A program made the position numbers and the translations under genes. Under the pieces are notes generated by a model, which saw nothing but the letters and a program-made list of their open reading frames with translations, was not told where the DNA came from and did no database searches. 9,176 bases of DNA from JBCBZH01 sp039815415 (lineage in GTDB: Bacteria > Bacteroidota > Rhodothermia > Rhodothermales > Rubricoccaceae), in assembly GCA_039815415.1 (NCBI GenBank), contig JBCBZH010000177.1, positions 1-9,176 of the forward strand. Reading direction: 5' to 3'. The first letter of the stretch is position 1, and the number at the start of each line of letters is the position of its first letter. Of this stretch, positions 1 to 6,790 are shown one piece after another.

Positions 1-1421
1 CGCAAGCGCGGGCCCCCTCCTGCACAAGTCCCGACGTCTTCTTCGGGTTTTGGCTCTGCTGCCGCCGACGGGTCGAAGAGGCTGCGGCCGCGACGGCCAA
101 CTTCCTCCTCCGTGGCGGCCCCCGTAGCCCTCGACACACTGGTCGCGAAAGCGATCCGCCCCGGGACGCCGCCAAAGGTCTCTGGAACAACACTTTCAAA
201 GAACAGGATGGCCCCGGGCTCCGCTGCGGCCACCAGCGCCTCGTATCCCCGCCAGACGCCTCCGATGCCCACGCCCAGCACAGCCATCACACCCAGGCGG
301 CGGTGAAGGCCTTGATCCCGGCGGGACAGCGGCTCGCCGGTCCGGCGCTGCCGCACCTTCACCTTCGCCCATATGCTGATAACGAAGACCACCACGGTGG
401 CTCCCAGAAGCAGCCCCACCTCGGAGTGCGTCAGCCCGCATGCAAGGAGCCCAAAGGCAGCAACAGCGATGCCTCGGCGGCTGCCGTTCCCGAGATAAGC
501 CGAGACGTGCGGAAACACCGCCAGCGCGAGCGCGGCCGCCAGCATCAAGGGTTCCGCTCCGGCCTGATGATCTAGAGGGAGAGGCAGCAAGGGTCCGCCG
601 GCTGCGATGAAGATCGCCCCTGCGAACGCGCCAGCTGGGCGGCTCCAATAGAACCGGGCAGTCTGGTAGACGCCATAGGCCAGCGCGCCGGCCGCCACGG
701 CCCCGACGCCGCGCAATACCAGCGCTGAATCCACACGCGCCAGTTCGGCCATCGCCATCGCCAGCGCGTGGACCCCCCACCCATCGGCCCCACCGACCGG
801 GTCTCCCACGGCCAGTCCCTTCAACGTCTCGAGGTGCGCGTAGTAGCGCAGCGTCAGCGGGGCCGGGCTGGCGAGATCGGGGATGATTCGGATGCCGATG
901 GCTGCGATGGCCGCAACGGCGAGCCCGAGGGTCCAGCCGGTGGCTGTGGTGCGAGGCCGCAGGCGCTCGCGGATGCGCTCAACGGATGGCCACCGAAAAG
1001 ACGGTCTCGAGCTGGCGGTGGGCGTTTCCGAAGTGGGCAGCCCCAGTGCCAGCCCGTCCACAACAGGATCTGGAGGCACAAACCGCTCGATCCACCGCAG
1101 CAGCGAGGCATACCGCAGTAGCAGCGTCCGTTGCCACAGGAGGCGATAGCGCAGCCAGGCTCCGAACGCCAGCGCGATCAGCAGCATCACTGTCAACGAG
1201 GCCGCGTCGAACAGCCCTAGGATGCCCAGAAGGAATGCCAGCACGAGAGTCGTTGAGACGCCGAGCACGGCGTCGCCCCAGGCTCGGCCTTCCCACGCCG
1301 ACCGGCTGGCAGTCCCCGGCAAGGTGAGCCGAGGCAGCACCAGAAACGCGAGCACAGCGACCACCCCGACTCGGAACAACCCGAGAAGCAACAGCCATGC
1401 AAAGGGAGTCTCGGCACCCAT
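1..1421 (-). CDS. Polytopic inner-membrane protein, possibly GT-C-type glycosyltransferase (3' end outside window)
   Basis: Reading from the ATG at 1421, the minus-strand frame stays open for 473 codons to the left edge with no stop, so the C-terminus is missing. The protein is rich in hydrophobic segments, at about residues 10-30, 52-72, 76-92, 162-180, 232-254, 263-282, 291-308, 317-350 and 375-390. A hydrophilic stretch at about 110-160 and an Arg/Lys-rich loop at about 352-376 (probably cytoplasmic) separate them. After about residue 430 it becomes acidic and Pro/Ala-rich. The order of a polar loop (about 183-230), a helix with an AAGALAYGVYQTAR-like stretch and then helices ending in AEPLMLAAALAL recalls GT-C membrane glycosyltransferases. 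I see no convincing paired acidic catalytic motif, so that is only a suggestion. Its ATG shares one base with the stop of the upstream PelG-like gene (TGATG), implying translational coupling and a shared role in surface polysaccharide or lipid-linked sugar metabolism. Its reality as a gene is well supported; its function is not. Confidence 0.75.
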   Translation of the reverse strand, partial: MGAETPFAWLLLLGLFRVGVVAVLAFLVLPRLTLPGTASRSAWEGRAWGDAVLGVSTTLVLAFLLGILGLFDAASLTVMLLIALAFGAWLRYRLLWQRTLLLRYASLLRWIERFVPPDPVVDGLALGLPTSETPTASSRPSFRWPSVERIRERLRPRTTATGWTLGLAVAAIAAIGIRIIPDLASPAPLTLRYYAHLETLKGLAVGDPVGGADGWGVHALAMAMAELARVDSALVLRGVGAVAAGALAYGVYQTARFYWSRPAGAFAGAIFIAAGGPLLPLPLDHQAGAEPLMLAAALALAVFPHVSAYLGNGSRRGIAVAAFGLLACGLTHSEVGLLLGATVVVFVISIWAKVKVRQRRTGEPLSRRDQGLHRRLGVMAVLGVGIGGVWRGYEALVAAAEPGAILFFESVVPETFGGVPGRIAFATSVSRATGAATEEEVGRRGRSLFDPSAAAEPKPEEDVGTCAGGGPRL

Positions 1422-3073
1422 CAGTAGGCGACGTAGCTGTAGTAATCGGCCTTCCGCAGCATCAGGAGCGCGGACCGCGTTGTGGCTGCAGCAAACCACA
1501 GCGCGCCCACACACAGCCCAATCACCGCATGCTCGTACCCCATCCAGCGCGTCACCACAAACCCAACACTTAGATCGAGACCCAGTGCAAGCACGAGTGG
1601 GCGGAGAACACGTCCGGTCTGCCCCTGAGCTAGAAACACGAGGCCGTTCATCAGCCCAATGGCGAGCAAGAAGTACCCCAGCGAGGCCACGATGAACACA
1701 TAGCGGGGAACGCCGGGCGCGAACATCGGCTCGAGCAGTTCTGGCCCGTGGCGCTCCATTGCGAGTCCACCTGCCCACACAACAGCGATCCCCAGAATGC
1801 CACAACCAATCAGCAAGCTCAGGTGCCGGAGGTACTGCCCTCGCATGGCGTTGGTCACTTCCTCGGTGGTCGAAGCTGGGCCTAGGTCATGGAGCTGGCC
1901 TCCCATCCGGCGCACCGAGAACGGCAGTGCGGCAAGCATGATGAACAGCACCACCAGAGCCCAGTCCATCCCCAGCTCGTAGTCCGTCCTGAACCAGACC
2001 GGATAGGCAAGCGGATCGGCCCCTGCGGCCGACCAAGCCACAACACGGTCAGCAAACAGGACGGAGAAGTACAGGATGCCGTAGCCGACATAGGGCAGCG
2101 TGGCATGGAACGTCGTCGAGGCGCGCGGCAGAGGCGGCTCAGGGCCATCGCTCTCGGCCAGATGCGGGTGACCGAGCGTACGCGACACCCACACGAGTGC
2201 CAGCGCGATGGCGACCGCCAGCCCGAGAACGTGGGCCACGTGGATGTTCCACCCGAGTCCTCCGACAGCGCCCCACACAGGCAAGATGCCCAGCGTCGTT
2301 GACATCCCGACCGCCACGAGACGCTCCTGCACATACAGAAGCGCAAGTGCGAGCCAGAGCCACCCCAGCATCAGGTAGTACGACAACCCAACGATTCCCA
2401 GCAGAAGCGGGTAGAAGGGAATGATGAGGTTGGCGGCAAAGCCGATGAGACCCGTCACCAAGACAGTCCATGCCCCCAGCCTCGCAATGCGAAAGGCCAC
2501 GCGTCTCGCCTGTCCGCCGAGTTCATGCCCAAGGAGCCGGGATGTCTCGTGCGCGAGCGCTTGCACGAACCCAGCCGTCACCACGAAACTGGCAATCGTG
2601 CTCAGGCCAATCATGGTCGCCCCCCCTTCGGTGAGCCGGATGGAGGCCCAGAGCGAGTACCCCAGCCACACCAAGGCCATCACCTGCCCTGTGACCGGAA
2701 GTGCATAGGTCAGGCCCCGGAGGTAGCTGGCTGCGAACCGACGTGCCACGACCAAGCGGCTCTCCACCTGGCGAGCCTCCTGCGCACCCGGTCGGGCCGC
2801 AGCGTATGCGACGCACTCGGGATAGATCGTCTCCGCCAGCTCGAACAGGTCCTGCTCGCCGAACCGTTCCTCCGCATCGACATCCCGCCACCCTTCACTT
2901 TCGAGAGCAGCCACAACCGCCCACGCATCGACCGGACGGCCAATGCGGAAAGCGACGGCCTCGGCGAGTTCTGGCTCGGCGCGGACCGTTTGCGGGGCGA
3001 TGGGAGGCGCCTCAGTCAACAGGCACGAAGGGTCAGGGAATGTCCAGCGCCCGTAGGGCAAGCGGTGTGCCAT
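1421..3073 (-). CDS. PelG-like polytopic membrane protein (MOP/polysaccharide-exporter type)
   Basis: This frame encodes 550 residues from the ATG at 3073. GGAGG lies 10 bases upstream of it, and an in-frame GTG at 3124 would add 17 poorly coding residues. The first ~105 residues are soluble and acidic. About 12 hydrophobic segments follow, from roughly residue 115 to 535. The second half resembles PelG, the inner-membrane transporter of the Pel exopolysaccharide system: a VLFADRVVAW stretch (about 338-347), a YPVWFRTDYELGMDWALVV-like segment (about 357-375), and a C-terminus ending in a basic-aromatic LRKADYYSY tail, comparable to the RRLDYLTFM-type end of PelG. Typical PelG is about 450-480 residues, so the extra length is mostly the N-terminal soluble part. 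No other pel gene is visible in the window. It overlaps the next membrane-protein gene by one base. Likely role, inferred: moving a surface polysaccharide or its lipid-linked precursor across the inner membrane. It could instead be a more distant MATE/MVF-type flippase. Confidence 0.7.
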   Translation of the reverse strand: MAHRLPYGRWTFPDPSCLLTEAPPIAPQTVRAEPELAEAVAFRIGRPVDAWAVVAALESEGWRDVDAEERFGEQDLFELAETIYPECVAYAAARPGAQEARQVESRLVVARRFAASYLRGLTYALPVTGQVMALVWLGYSLWASIRLTEGGATMIGLSTIASFVVTAGFVQALAHETSRLLGHELGGQARRVAFRIARLGAWTVLVTGLIGFAANLIIPFYPLLLGIVGLSYYLMLGWLWLALALLYVQERLVAVGMSTTLGILPVWGAVGGLGWNIHVAHVLGLAVAIALALVWVSRTLGHPHLAESDGPEPPLPRASTTFHATLPYVGYGILYFSVLFADRVVAWSAAGADPLAYPVWFRTDYELGMDWALVVLFIMLAALPFSVRRMGGQLHDLGPASTTEEVTNAMRGQYLRHLSLLIGCGILGIAVVWAGGLAMERHGPELLEPMFAPGVPRYVFIVASLGYFLLAIGLMNGLVFLAQGQTGRVLRPLVLALGLDLSVGFVVTRWMGYEHAVIGLCVGALWFAAATTRSALLMLRKADYYSYVAY

Positions 3074-3162
3074 GCAGGCGCCGCCTCCATCCGCTCGACA
3101 TCGATTCCAGTCGGCACCAGGCACTTCCCTCGGGCGTATCCTCTGCGGCTTCCCTCTCGCTC
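3074..3162. promoter_or_regulatory. Divergent intergenic region between the PelG-like gene and tsaB
   Basis: These 89 bases separate two divergent genes and must hold promoters for both directions if each block is transcribed from here. I see no strong -35/-10 pair. The best plus-strand -10-like hexamer is TATCCT at 3137-3142, with no matching -35, and no Bacteroidota-type TTTG/TAnnTTTG pair is evident. On the minus strand GGAGG sits 10 bases before the ATG at 3073. The tsaB side ends in a pyrimidine-rich leader directly before its ATG. Confidence 0.4.
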
Positions 3163-3858
3163 ATGCTCACCCTCGGCATCGAAACCTCAGCGGACGTCTG
3201 CTCTGTCGCCCTTCTCAACGGTAGCGACCCGGTCGTCGAGCTGGCGATTCTCAGGCCCCGCTCTCACGCCACGCGTCTTGCTCCGCTCATCCAAGAGGCG
3301 CTGGTCCATGCTGGCGCCCAGCCTGCCGACCTAGATATGGTTGCCGTATCCGCTGGCCCGGGCTCGTACACAGGCCTCCGCATTGGCCTCAGTACGGCGA
3401 AGGGGCTGTGCCTCAGTGCCAACGCGGCCCTGACGCCCGTCCCTACCCTCCACGCGCTGGCGGATGCCGCCCAGTCCGTCTCTATGTCTGGCGATGGCAT
3501 TGTTGTGGCCGCGAGGTCCAGGCGAGGCGAGATCTATGGGGCGGCTTTTGAGCGAGTAGGCCATGAGCTGGTGTGCGCCCGCGAGAGTGCGCCGGTGGCC
3601 CTCGTGGACCTTCCAGAATGGCTGCCATCGTACCCGCAGACATGGGTGATGGGGGATGCGGCGTCCTCCGTGCTCGACGTCCTCGGGTCCGCCGGGCGTC
3701 CGCTGCCCACCCGTCCGTCTGCGCTTCGAGTGGCTCATCGTGGTCGCCAGCTCGCGGAGGCCAATCAAACGGTCGATGTCGCGACGTTCGAGCCCAGCTA
3801 CCTCAAGCCCTTCGAGGCGTCGCAGCCCCGCGCTATCTTTCCCGATATGAGCGCGTGA
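3163..3858 (+). CDS. tsaB: tRNA threonylcarbamoyladenosine biosynthesis protein TsaB
   Basis: TsaB is the structural partner of TsaD and TsaE in making N6-threonylcarbamoyladenosine (t6A) at position 37 of ANN-decoding tRNAs in the cytoplasm. The product has 231 residues, the usual length for the family. Family landmarks are the N-terminal LGIETS strand of the ASKHA fold (residues 4-9), the signature AVSAGPGSYTGLRIG (61-75) with the following TAKGL, and VPTLHALA (93-100). The frame is open further upstream, but the ATG at 3163 begins exactly at the conserved N-terminus, so it is chosen. No Shine-Dalgarno sequence precedes it; the leader is pyrimidine-rich. In the segment that usually reads DARRGEVY, this protein has RSRRGEIY (118-125), losing the common Asp. 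It leads the tsaB-accD-wzi-like block, with accD starting 43 bases after its stop. Confidence 0.93.
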   Translation: MLTLGIETSADVCSVALLNGSDPVVELAILRPRSHATRLAPLIQEALVHAGAQPADLDMVAVSAGPGSYTGLRIGLSTAKGLCLSANAALTPVPTLHALADAAQSVSMSGDGIVVAARSRRGEIYGAAFERVGHELVCARESAPVALVDLPEWLPSYPQTWVMGDAASSVLDVLGSAGRPLPTRPSALRVAHRGRQLAEANQTVDVATFEPSYLKPFEASQPRAIFPDMSA

Positions 3859-3901
3859 CGGTTCACGTCGGCGCCTGCCCCCTCTCTCCTCCTCAGTTCT
3901 C

Positions 3902-4786
3902 ATGGCTTGGTTCAAACGTCAGTCGGCGGGCATCCAGACGGAGCGCAGCGAGCAAAACGAGATCCCGGAGGGCTACTGGCACAACTGCCCCAAATGCGGC
4001 ACCATCACGAGCCAGCGTGACCTGGACGACAATGCTCGCGTGTGCCCATCGTGCGGGCATCACTCTGCGATGTCTGGCCTGGGCTACCTCGAGCTGCTGT
4101 TCGATGACGGCGTCTTCGAGCGCCAGGATGCGGACCTTCACTCTGCCGACCCGCTCGCGTTTGAGGACCGGAAGCCGTACACATCCCGCATCCAGACGGC
4201 CGAATCCAAAACCGACCTCAACGACGCCGCAGTAAGCGGCACCGGCCTCGTCGGTGGCCATCCGATGTCCATCGCGGCGATGGACTTCAGCTTCATCGGC
4301 GGCTCGATGGGATCGGTCGTGGGCGAAATCATCGCTCGAGCCATCCGACGTGCAGCGGACGAGGAGCGAGCCTGTCTGGTCATCAGCCAATCTGGCGGCG
4401 CGCGCATGATGGAGGGAGCGCTCTCGCTGATGCAGATGGCGAAAACGAGCGCGAACCTCGCCGTGCTGGCGGAGAAACGCCTCCCGTTCCTCTCTCTGAT
4501 GACCCACCCGACGACGGGTGGCGTAACCGCGTCATTCGCCATGCTGGGTGACCTCAATCTCGCCGAACCCGACGCTCTCATTGGCTTTGCGGGGCCTCGT
4601 GTCATCCGCGAGACCATTGGGCGAGATCTGCCGAAAGGATTTCAGCGCGCCGAGTTCTTGGTCGAGAAGGGATTTGTGGATCGTATCGTCCCCCGGACAG
4701 AGCTGAAAGCGACGGTAGCCCACCTGCTCGACCTCCTGCTGGACGCCCCGGCCGCTGTCCCGACACGAAACGGCCAGGCGCACTAG
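3902..4786 (+). CDS. accD: Acetyl-CoA carboxylase carboxyltransferase subunit beta
   Basis: AccD pairs with AccA to transfer the carboxyl group from carboxybiotin to acetyl-CoA, giving malonyl-CoA for fatty-acid synthesis in the cytoplasm. The 294-residue product has the N-terminal zinc ribbon with C29, C32, C48 and C51 (CPKC...CPSC). The crotonase-like carboxyltransferase core follows: GGSMGSVVGE (133-142), SQSGGARMMEG (162-172), THPTTGGVTASFAMLGD (201-217) and LIGFAGPRVIRETIG. Length and domain order are normal for the family and all landmark residues I could check are present. Upstream of the ATG there is a C/T-rich run (3880-3901) rather than a Shine-Dalgarno sequence. It follows tsaB by 43 bases and precedes the Wzi-like gene by 24 bases, so co-transcription is likely. 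accA is not in the window. Confidence 0.97.
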   Translation: MAWFKRQSAGIQTERSEQNEIPEGYWHNCPKCGTITSQRDLDDNARVCPSCGHHSAMSGLGYLELLFDDGVFERQDADLHSADPLAFEDRKPYTSRIQTAESKTDLNDAAVSGTGLVGGHPMSIAAMDFSFIGGSMGSVVGEIIARAIRRAADEERACLVISQSGGARMMEGALSLMQMAKTSANLAVLAEKRLPFLSLMTHPTTGGVTASFAMLGDLNLAEPDALIGFAGPRVIRETIGRDLPKGFQRAEFLVEKGFVDRIVPRTELKATVAHLLDLLLDAPAAVPTRNGQAH

Positions 4787-4810
4787 ATCTCGCCCCTGGA
4801 CGGTCCCATC

Positions 4811-6499
4811 ATGCGCCTCGTCATCCTCCTGGTTGCCTGTGTGTGCGCCCCGGCTTACGCGCAGACCGAAGGGCTTCAGATCCCTGAAGACGACGTGCAC
4901 CGCTTTCTGGACCGCCAGCGCGTCCTGGGAACGCTCTCTCATGGGGACCTGGGCGCAAAGCCCCTGTCGAGCTACGCCGCTCAGGCGTTGCTGGACTCTC
5001 TGGCGTTGCGAGACTCGCTCTTGTCCCCCCTGGACAAACGCCGCCTGTCCGAGCTTCGAGGCGACACACTCGGGGGCCTCTTTGGATCGTGGGTCGCCAA
5101 CCGCACGCGGCTGTATGAGGACTCCCGAGCGTTTGCGAGTGTATCAGGCACGGTCGGGAACTCCGAGTACGCGTTCGAAGCTGCGCCCCTGTTCTTCGTA
5201 GACGGAGGCCCTGTCGTCCAGACCGAGTCCATTGAAACGCCTCCTGAGACGTGGCGATTCTCACGCGGCGCCCGCGCTGCTGGACGCGTCGGTCGGTTCT
5301 TCTTCGACACCCGGGTGCTAGAAAATCAGGCCCGGATTCCACTCGGAGCCATCCAGCGGGAGGGAGTGACGGCCCCTCGGATTGGCTTCGCACGGTACCC
5401 CGCAGGGGCAGAGCCCTACTACGACTATTTCATCGCCTCGGGCACGGCCGGGTACCGGGGGGATGTTCTCGAAGCGCGCCTGGGCCGCGACCGAAACACA
5501 TGGGGCTATGGCCGCTCGAGCGTCCTTCTGGACGACTATGCCTCGGCGTTCGATCAGCTCCAATTGCGTTGGAGTGTGTGGCGCCTGTCGTTCCAGAACC
5601 TCTACGCTCGACCCGTTGACCCCCGCGATTCGGGCCGTGAGAGTGGGCCTCTGCTCCCACAGCGGTATCTCGCCATGCACCGCCTCGCCATCGACCTGGG
5701 GGCTGGCGTGGAGGCGGAGATCTTCGAAACCATCGTGTTCGCCTCGGACACGTCGGCCAGCGGGCAGCGTGACGGGTTCGAGCTGGCATACCTCAATCCC
5801 TTTCAGTTCTACCGAGCCACCGAGCGGGAGTTGGGCAGCCCGGACAACGCGCTGCTGGGCGTCGGGCTGGCGTGGCAAGCCCTCCCTGGTCTCCGTGTTT
5901 ACGGCCAGGGCATCCTCGACGAGCTGACGGTCTCTCGCATCCGAGACAATTACTGGGGCAACAAGTGGGCGTTCATCGCAGGCGCGGAGATCTCGGATCC
6001 GTGGATCCCTGGCCTCGGTCGCATCCGTCAGCTCGATCTTCAGGCGGAGTATGCGCGTCTTCGGCCGTACATCTACTCCCACTTCACCGTTGAAAGCTCG
6101 TTCGTCCACTACGGCGACGGCCTGGGACACCCTGCGGGGCCCAATGCGAGCGATGTCTCAGCGAGTCTTCGCTACCGACCCACGGCCCACACAGAAGCCG
6201 CTGTGGATCTCTCCTACACCGTTCGGGGCCGAAACACGGATGAGATCAACTTCGGCGCAGACCCCTACCGGACGTATCTCGACCGCAACTCGGATGACGA
6301 CGTTCCGACGCTTCAAGGCGTCCGCCAACGCGAGTGGCTGGTGGAAGGACGCGCGGGCGTCCGATTGCTGCCAGACCTGACAGCTGGTGCCGCTCTCCGC
6401 TTCCGGTCAGTCGACGATGCCGAAAATGGGCAGGTCCGGTATGTGGCGCCGGTGATCTATGCGCGGTGGGGCCTTCCGTTCGCGAGCGACCGGTACTGA
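4811..6499 (+). CDS. Wzi-like capsule-assembly family outer-membrane beta-barrel protein
   Basis: The 562-residue product begins with a textbook signal peptide: MR, a hydrophobic core at 3-13, then APAYA with predicted cleavage after A17. The mature part is rich in alternating polar/hydrophobic strands with many aromatic residues, as in outer-membrane beta barrels, and ends in an aromatic residue (Tyr). Segments typical of the Wzi capsule-assembly family in Bacteroidota-like bacteria are LGRDRNTWGYG (about 223-233) followed by strands with FDQLQLRWSVWRLSFQN, and the AYLNPFQFYRATE segment (about 325-337), followed by barrel strands with RDNYWGNKWAF. In known members Wzi sits in the outer membrane and helps anchor or assemble capsular polysaccharide. 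The substrate here is unknown. The start is fixed by the signal peptide; a weak GGACGG lies 7 bases upstream. It is the last gene of the tsaB-accD block and its stop lies 6 bases from that of the convergent TfoX-domain gene. Confidence 0.8.
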   Translation: MRLVILLVACVCAPAYAQTEGLQIPEDDVHRFLDRQRVLGTLSHGDLGAKPLSSYAAQALLDSLALRDSLLSPLDKRRLSELRGDTLGGLFGSWVANRTRLYEDSRAFASVSGTVGNSEYAFEAAPLFFVDGGPVVQTESIETPPETWRFSRGARAAGRVGRFFFDTRVLENQARIPLGAIQREGVTAPRIGFARYPAGAEPYYDYFIASGTAGYRGDVLEARLGRDRNTWGYGRSSVLLDDYASAFDQLQLRWSVWRLSFQNLYARPVDPRDSGRESGPLLPQRYLAMHRLAIDLGAGVEAEIFETIVFASDTSASGQRDGFELAYLNPFQFYRATERELGSPDNALLGVGLAWQALPGLRVYGQGILDELTVSRIRDNYWGNKWAFIAGAEISDPWIPGLGRIRQLDLQAEYARLRPYIYSHFTVESSFVHYGDGLGHPAGPNASDVSASLRYRPTAHTEAAVDLSYTVRGRNTDEINFGADPYRTYLDRNSDDDVPTLQGVRQREWLVEGRAGVRLLPDLTAGAALRFRSVDDAENGQVRYVAPVIYARWGLPFASDRY

Positions 6500-6505
6500 G
6501 GCGAA

Positions 6506-6790
6506 CTAAGTCGGCGTCTTTTCGCCTCCAATCGTCAGCTCGTCCTCTACAGATGCGGTGAGGCGGGCATTCTCCTCTGGAGAAAAGCTGTTCCAGTGCC
6601 GATCCGTGAGGGCTCCTTCCAACGCGTAGAGCCAGATCCGGTTGACGTGGTCCCCAAACCGGTGCTTCAGGATCTTGTACGTCATCGCTGCACCGAGCTG
6701 GCGAACCTCATCTGCGGTTTCGATGCCACAGTCCTGCAGCATGCGGTCGGACTCCGGCCCGAGGTTCTTGAGCGTCGACGGCTTGGCCAT
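6506..6790 (-). CDS. Stand-alone TfoX C-terminal-domain protein
   Basis: The 94-residue product matches the TfoX/Sxy C-terminal domain over almost its full length: LKNLGPESDRML near the N-terminus (a helix-hairpin-helix-like start), IETADEVRQLGA in the middle, and the characteristic WLYALEGALTDRHWNS. The N-terminal TfoX domain found in full-length Sxy/TfoX competence regulators is absent, as in many stand-alone family members whose role is unknown. The ATG at 6790 shares its A with the TGA stop of the histidine-kinase gene (TGATG), so translation is probably coupled; an in-frame TTG one codon upstream is less likely. No separate promoter or ribosome site is visible. The family assignment is firm. 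Function is not: it may be a DNA-binding or adaptor-like accessory of the kinase/regulator unit, or simply a passenger. Confidence 0.88.
   Translation of the reverse strand: MAKPSTLKNLGPESDRMLQDCGIETADEVRQLGAAMTYKILKHRFGDHVNRIWLYALEGALTDRHWNSFSPEENARLTASVEDELTIGGEKTPT

Noticed and set aside
196..1398. Several short minus-strand frames in the first 1.4 kb
   Set aside because: They are out-of-frame shadows of the long membrane-protein frame that starts at 1421 and runs off the left edge. That frame has clear membrane-segment composition; they do not.
2525..3334. A 269-codon plus-strand frame opposite the PelG-like gene and running into tsaB
   Set aside because: Its product is low-complexity and Arg/Pro/Ser-rich, and it overlaps two better-supported genes in other frames.
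3573..4235. A 220-codon plus-strand frame spanning the tsaB-accD junction
   Set aside because: It overlaps both tsaB and accD in a different frame, and its Arg/Ser-rich product matches nothing recognisable.
5990..6010. Repeated GGATCC/GATCT palindromes in the Wzi-like gene
   Set aside because: They fall in frame inside well-supported coding sequence (ISDPWIPG) and are explained by codon use.
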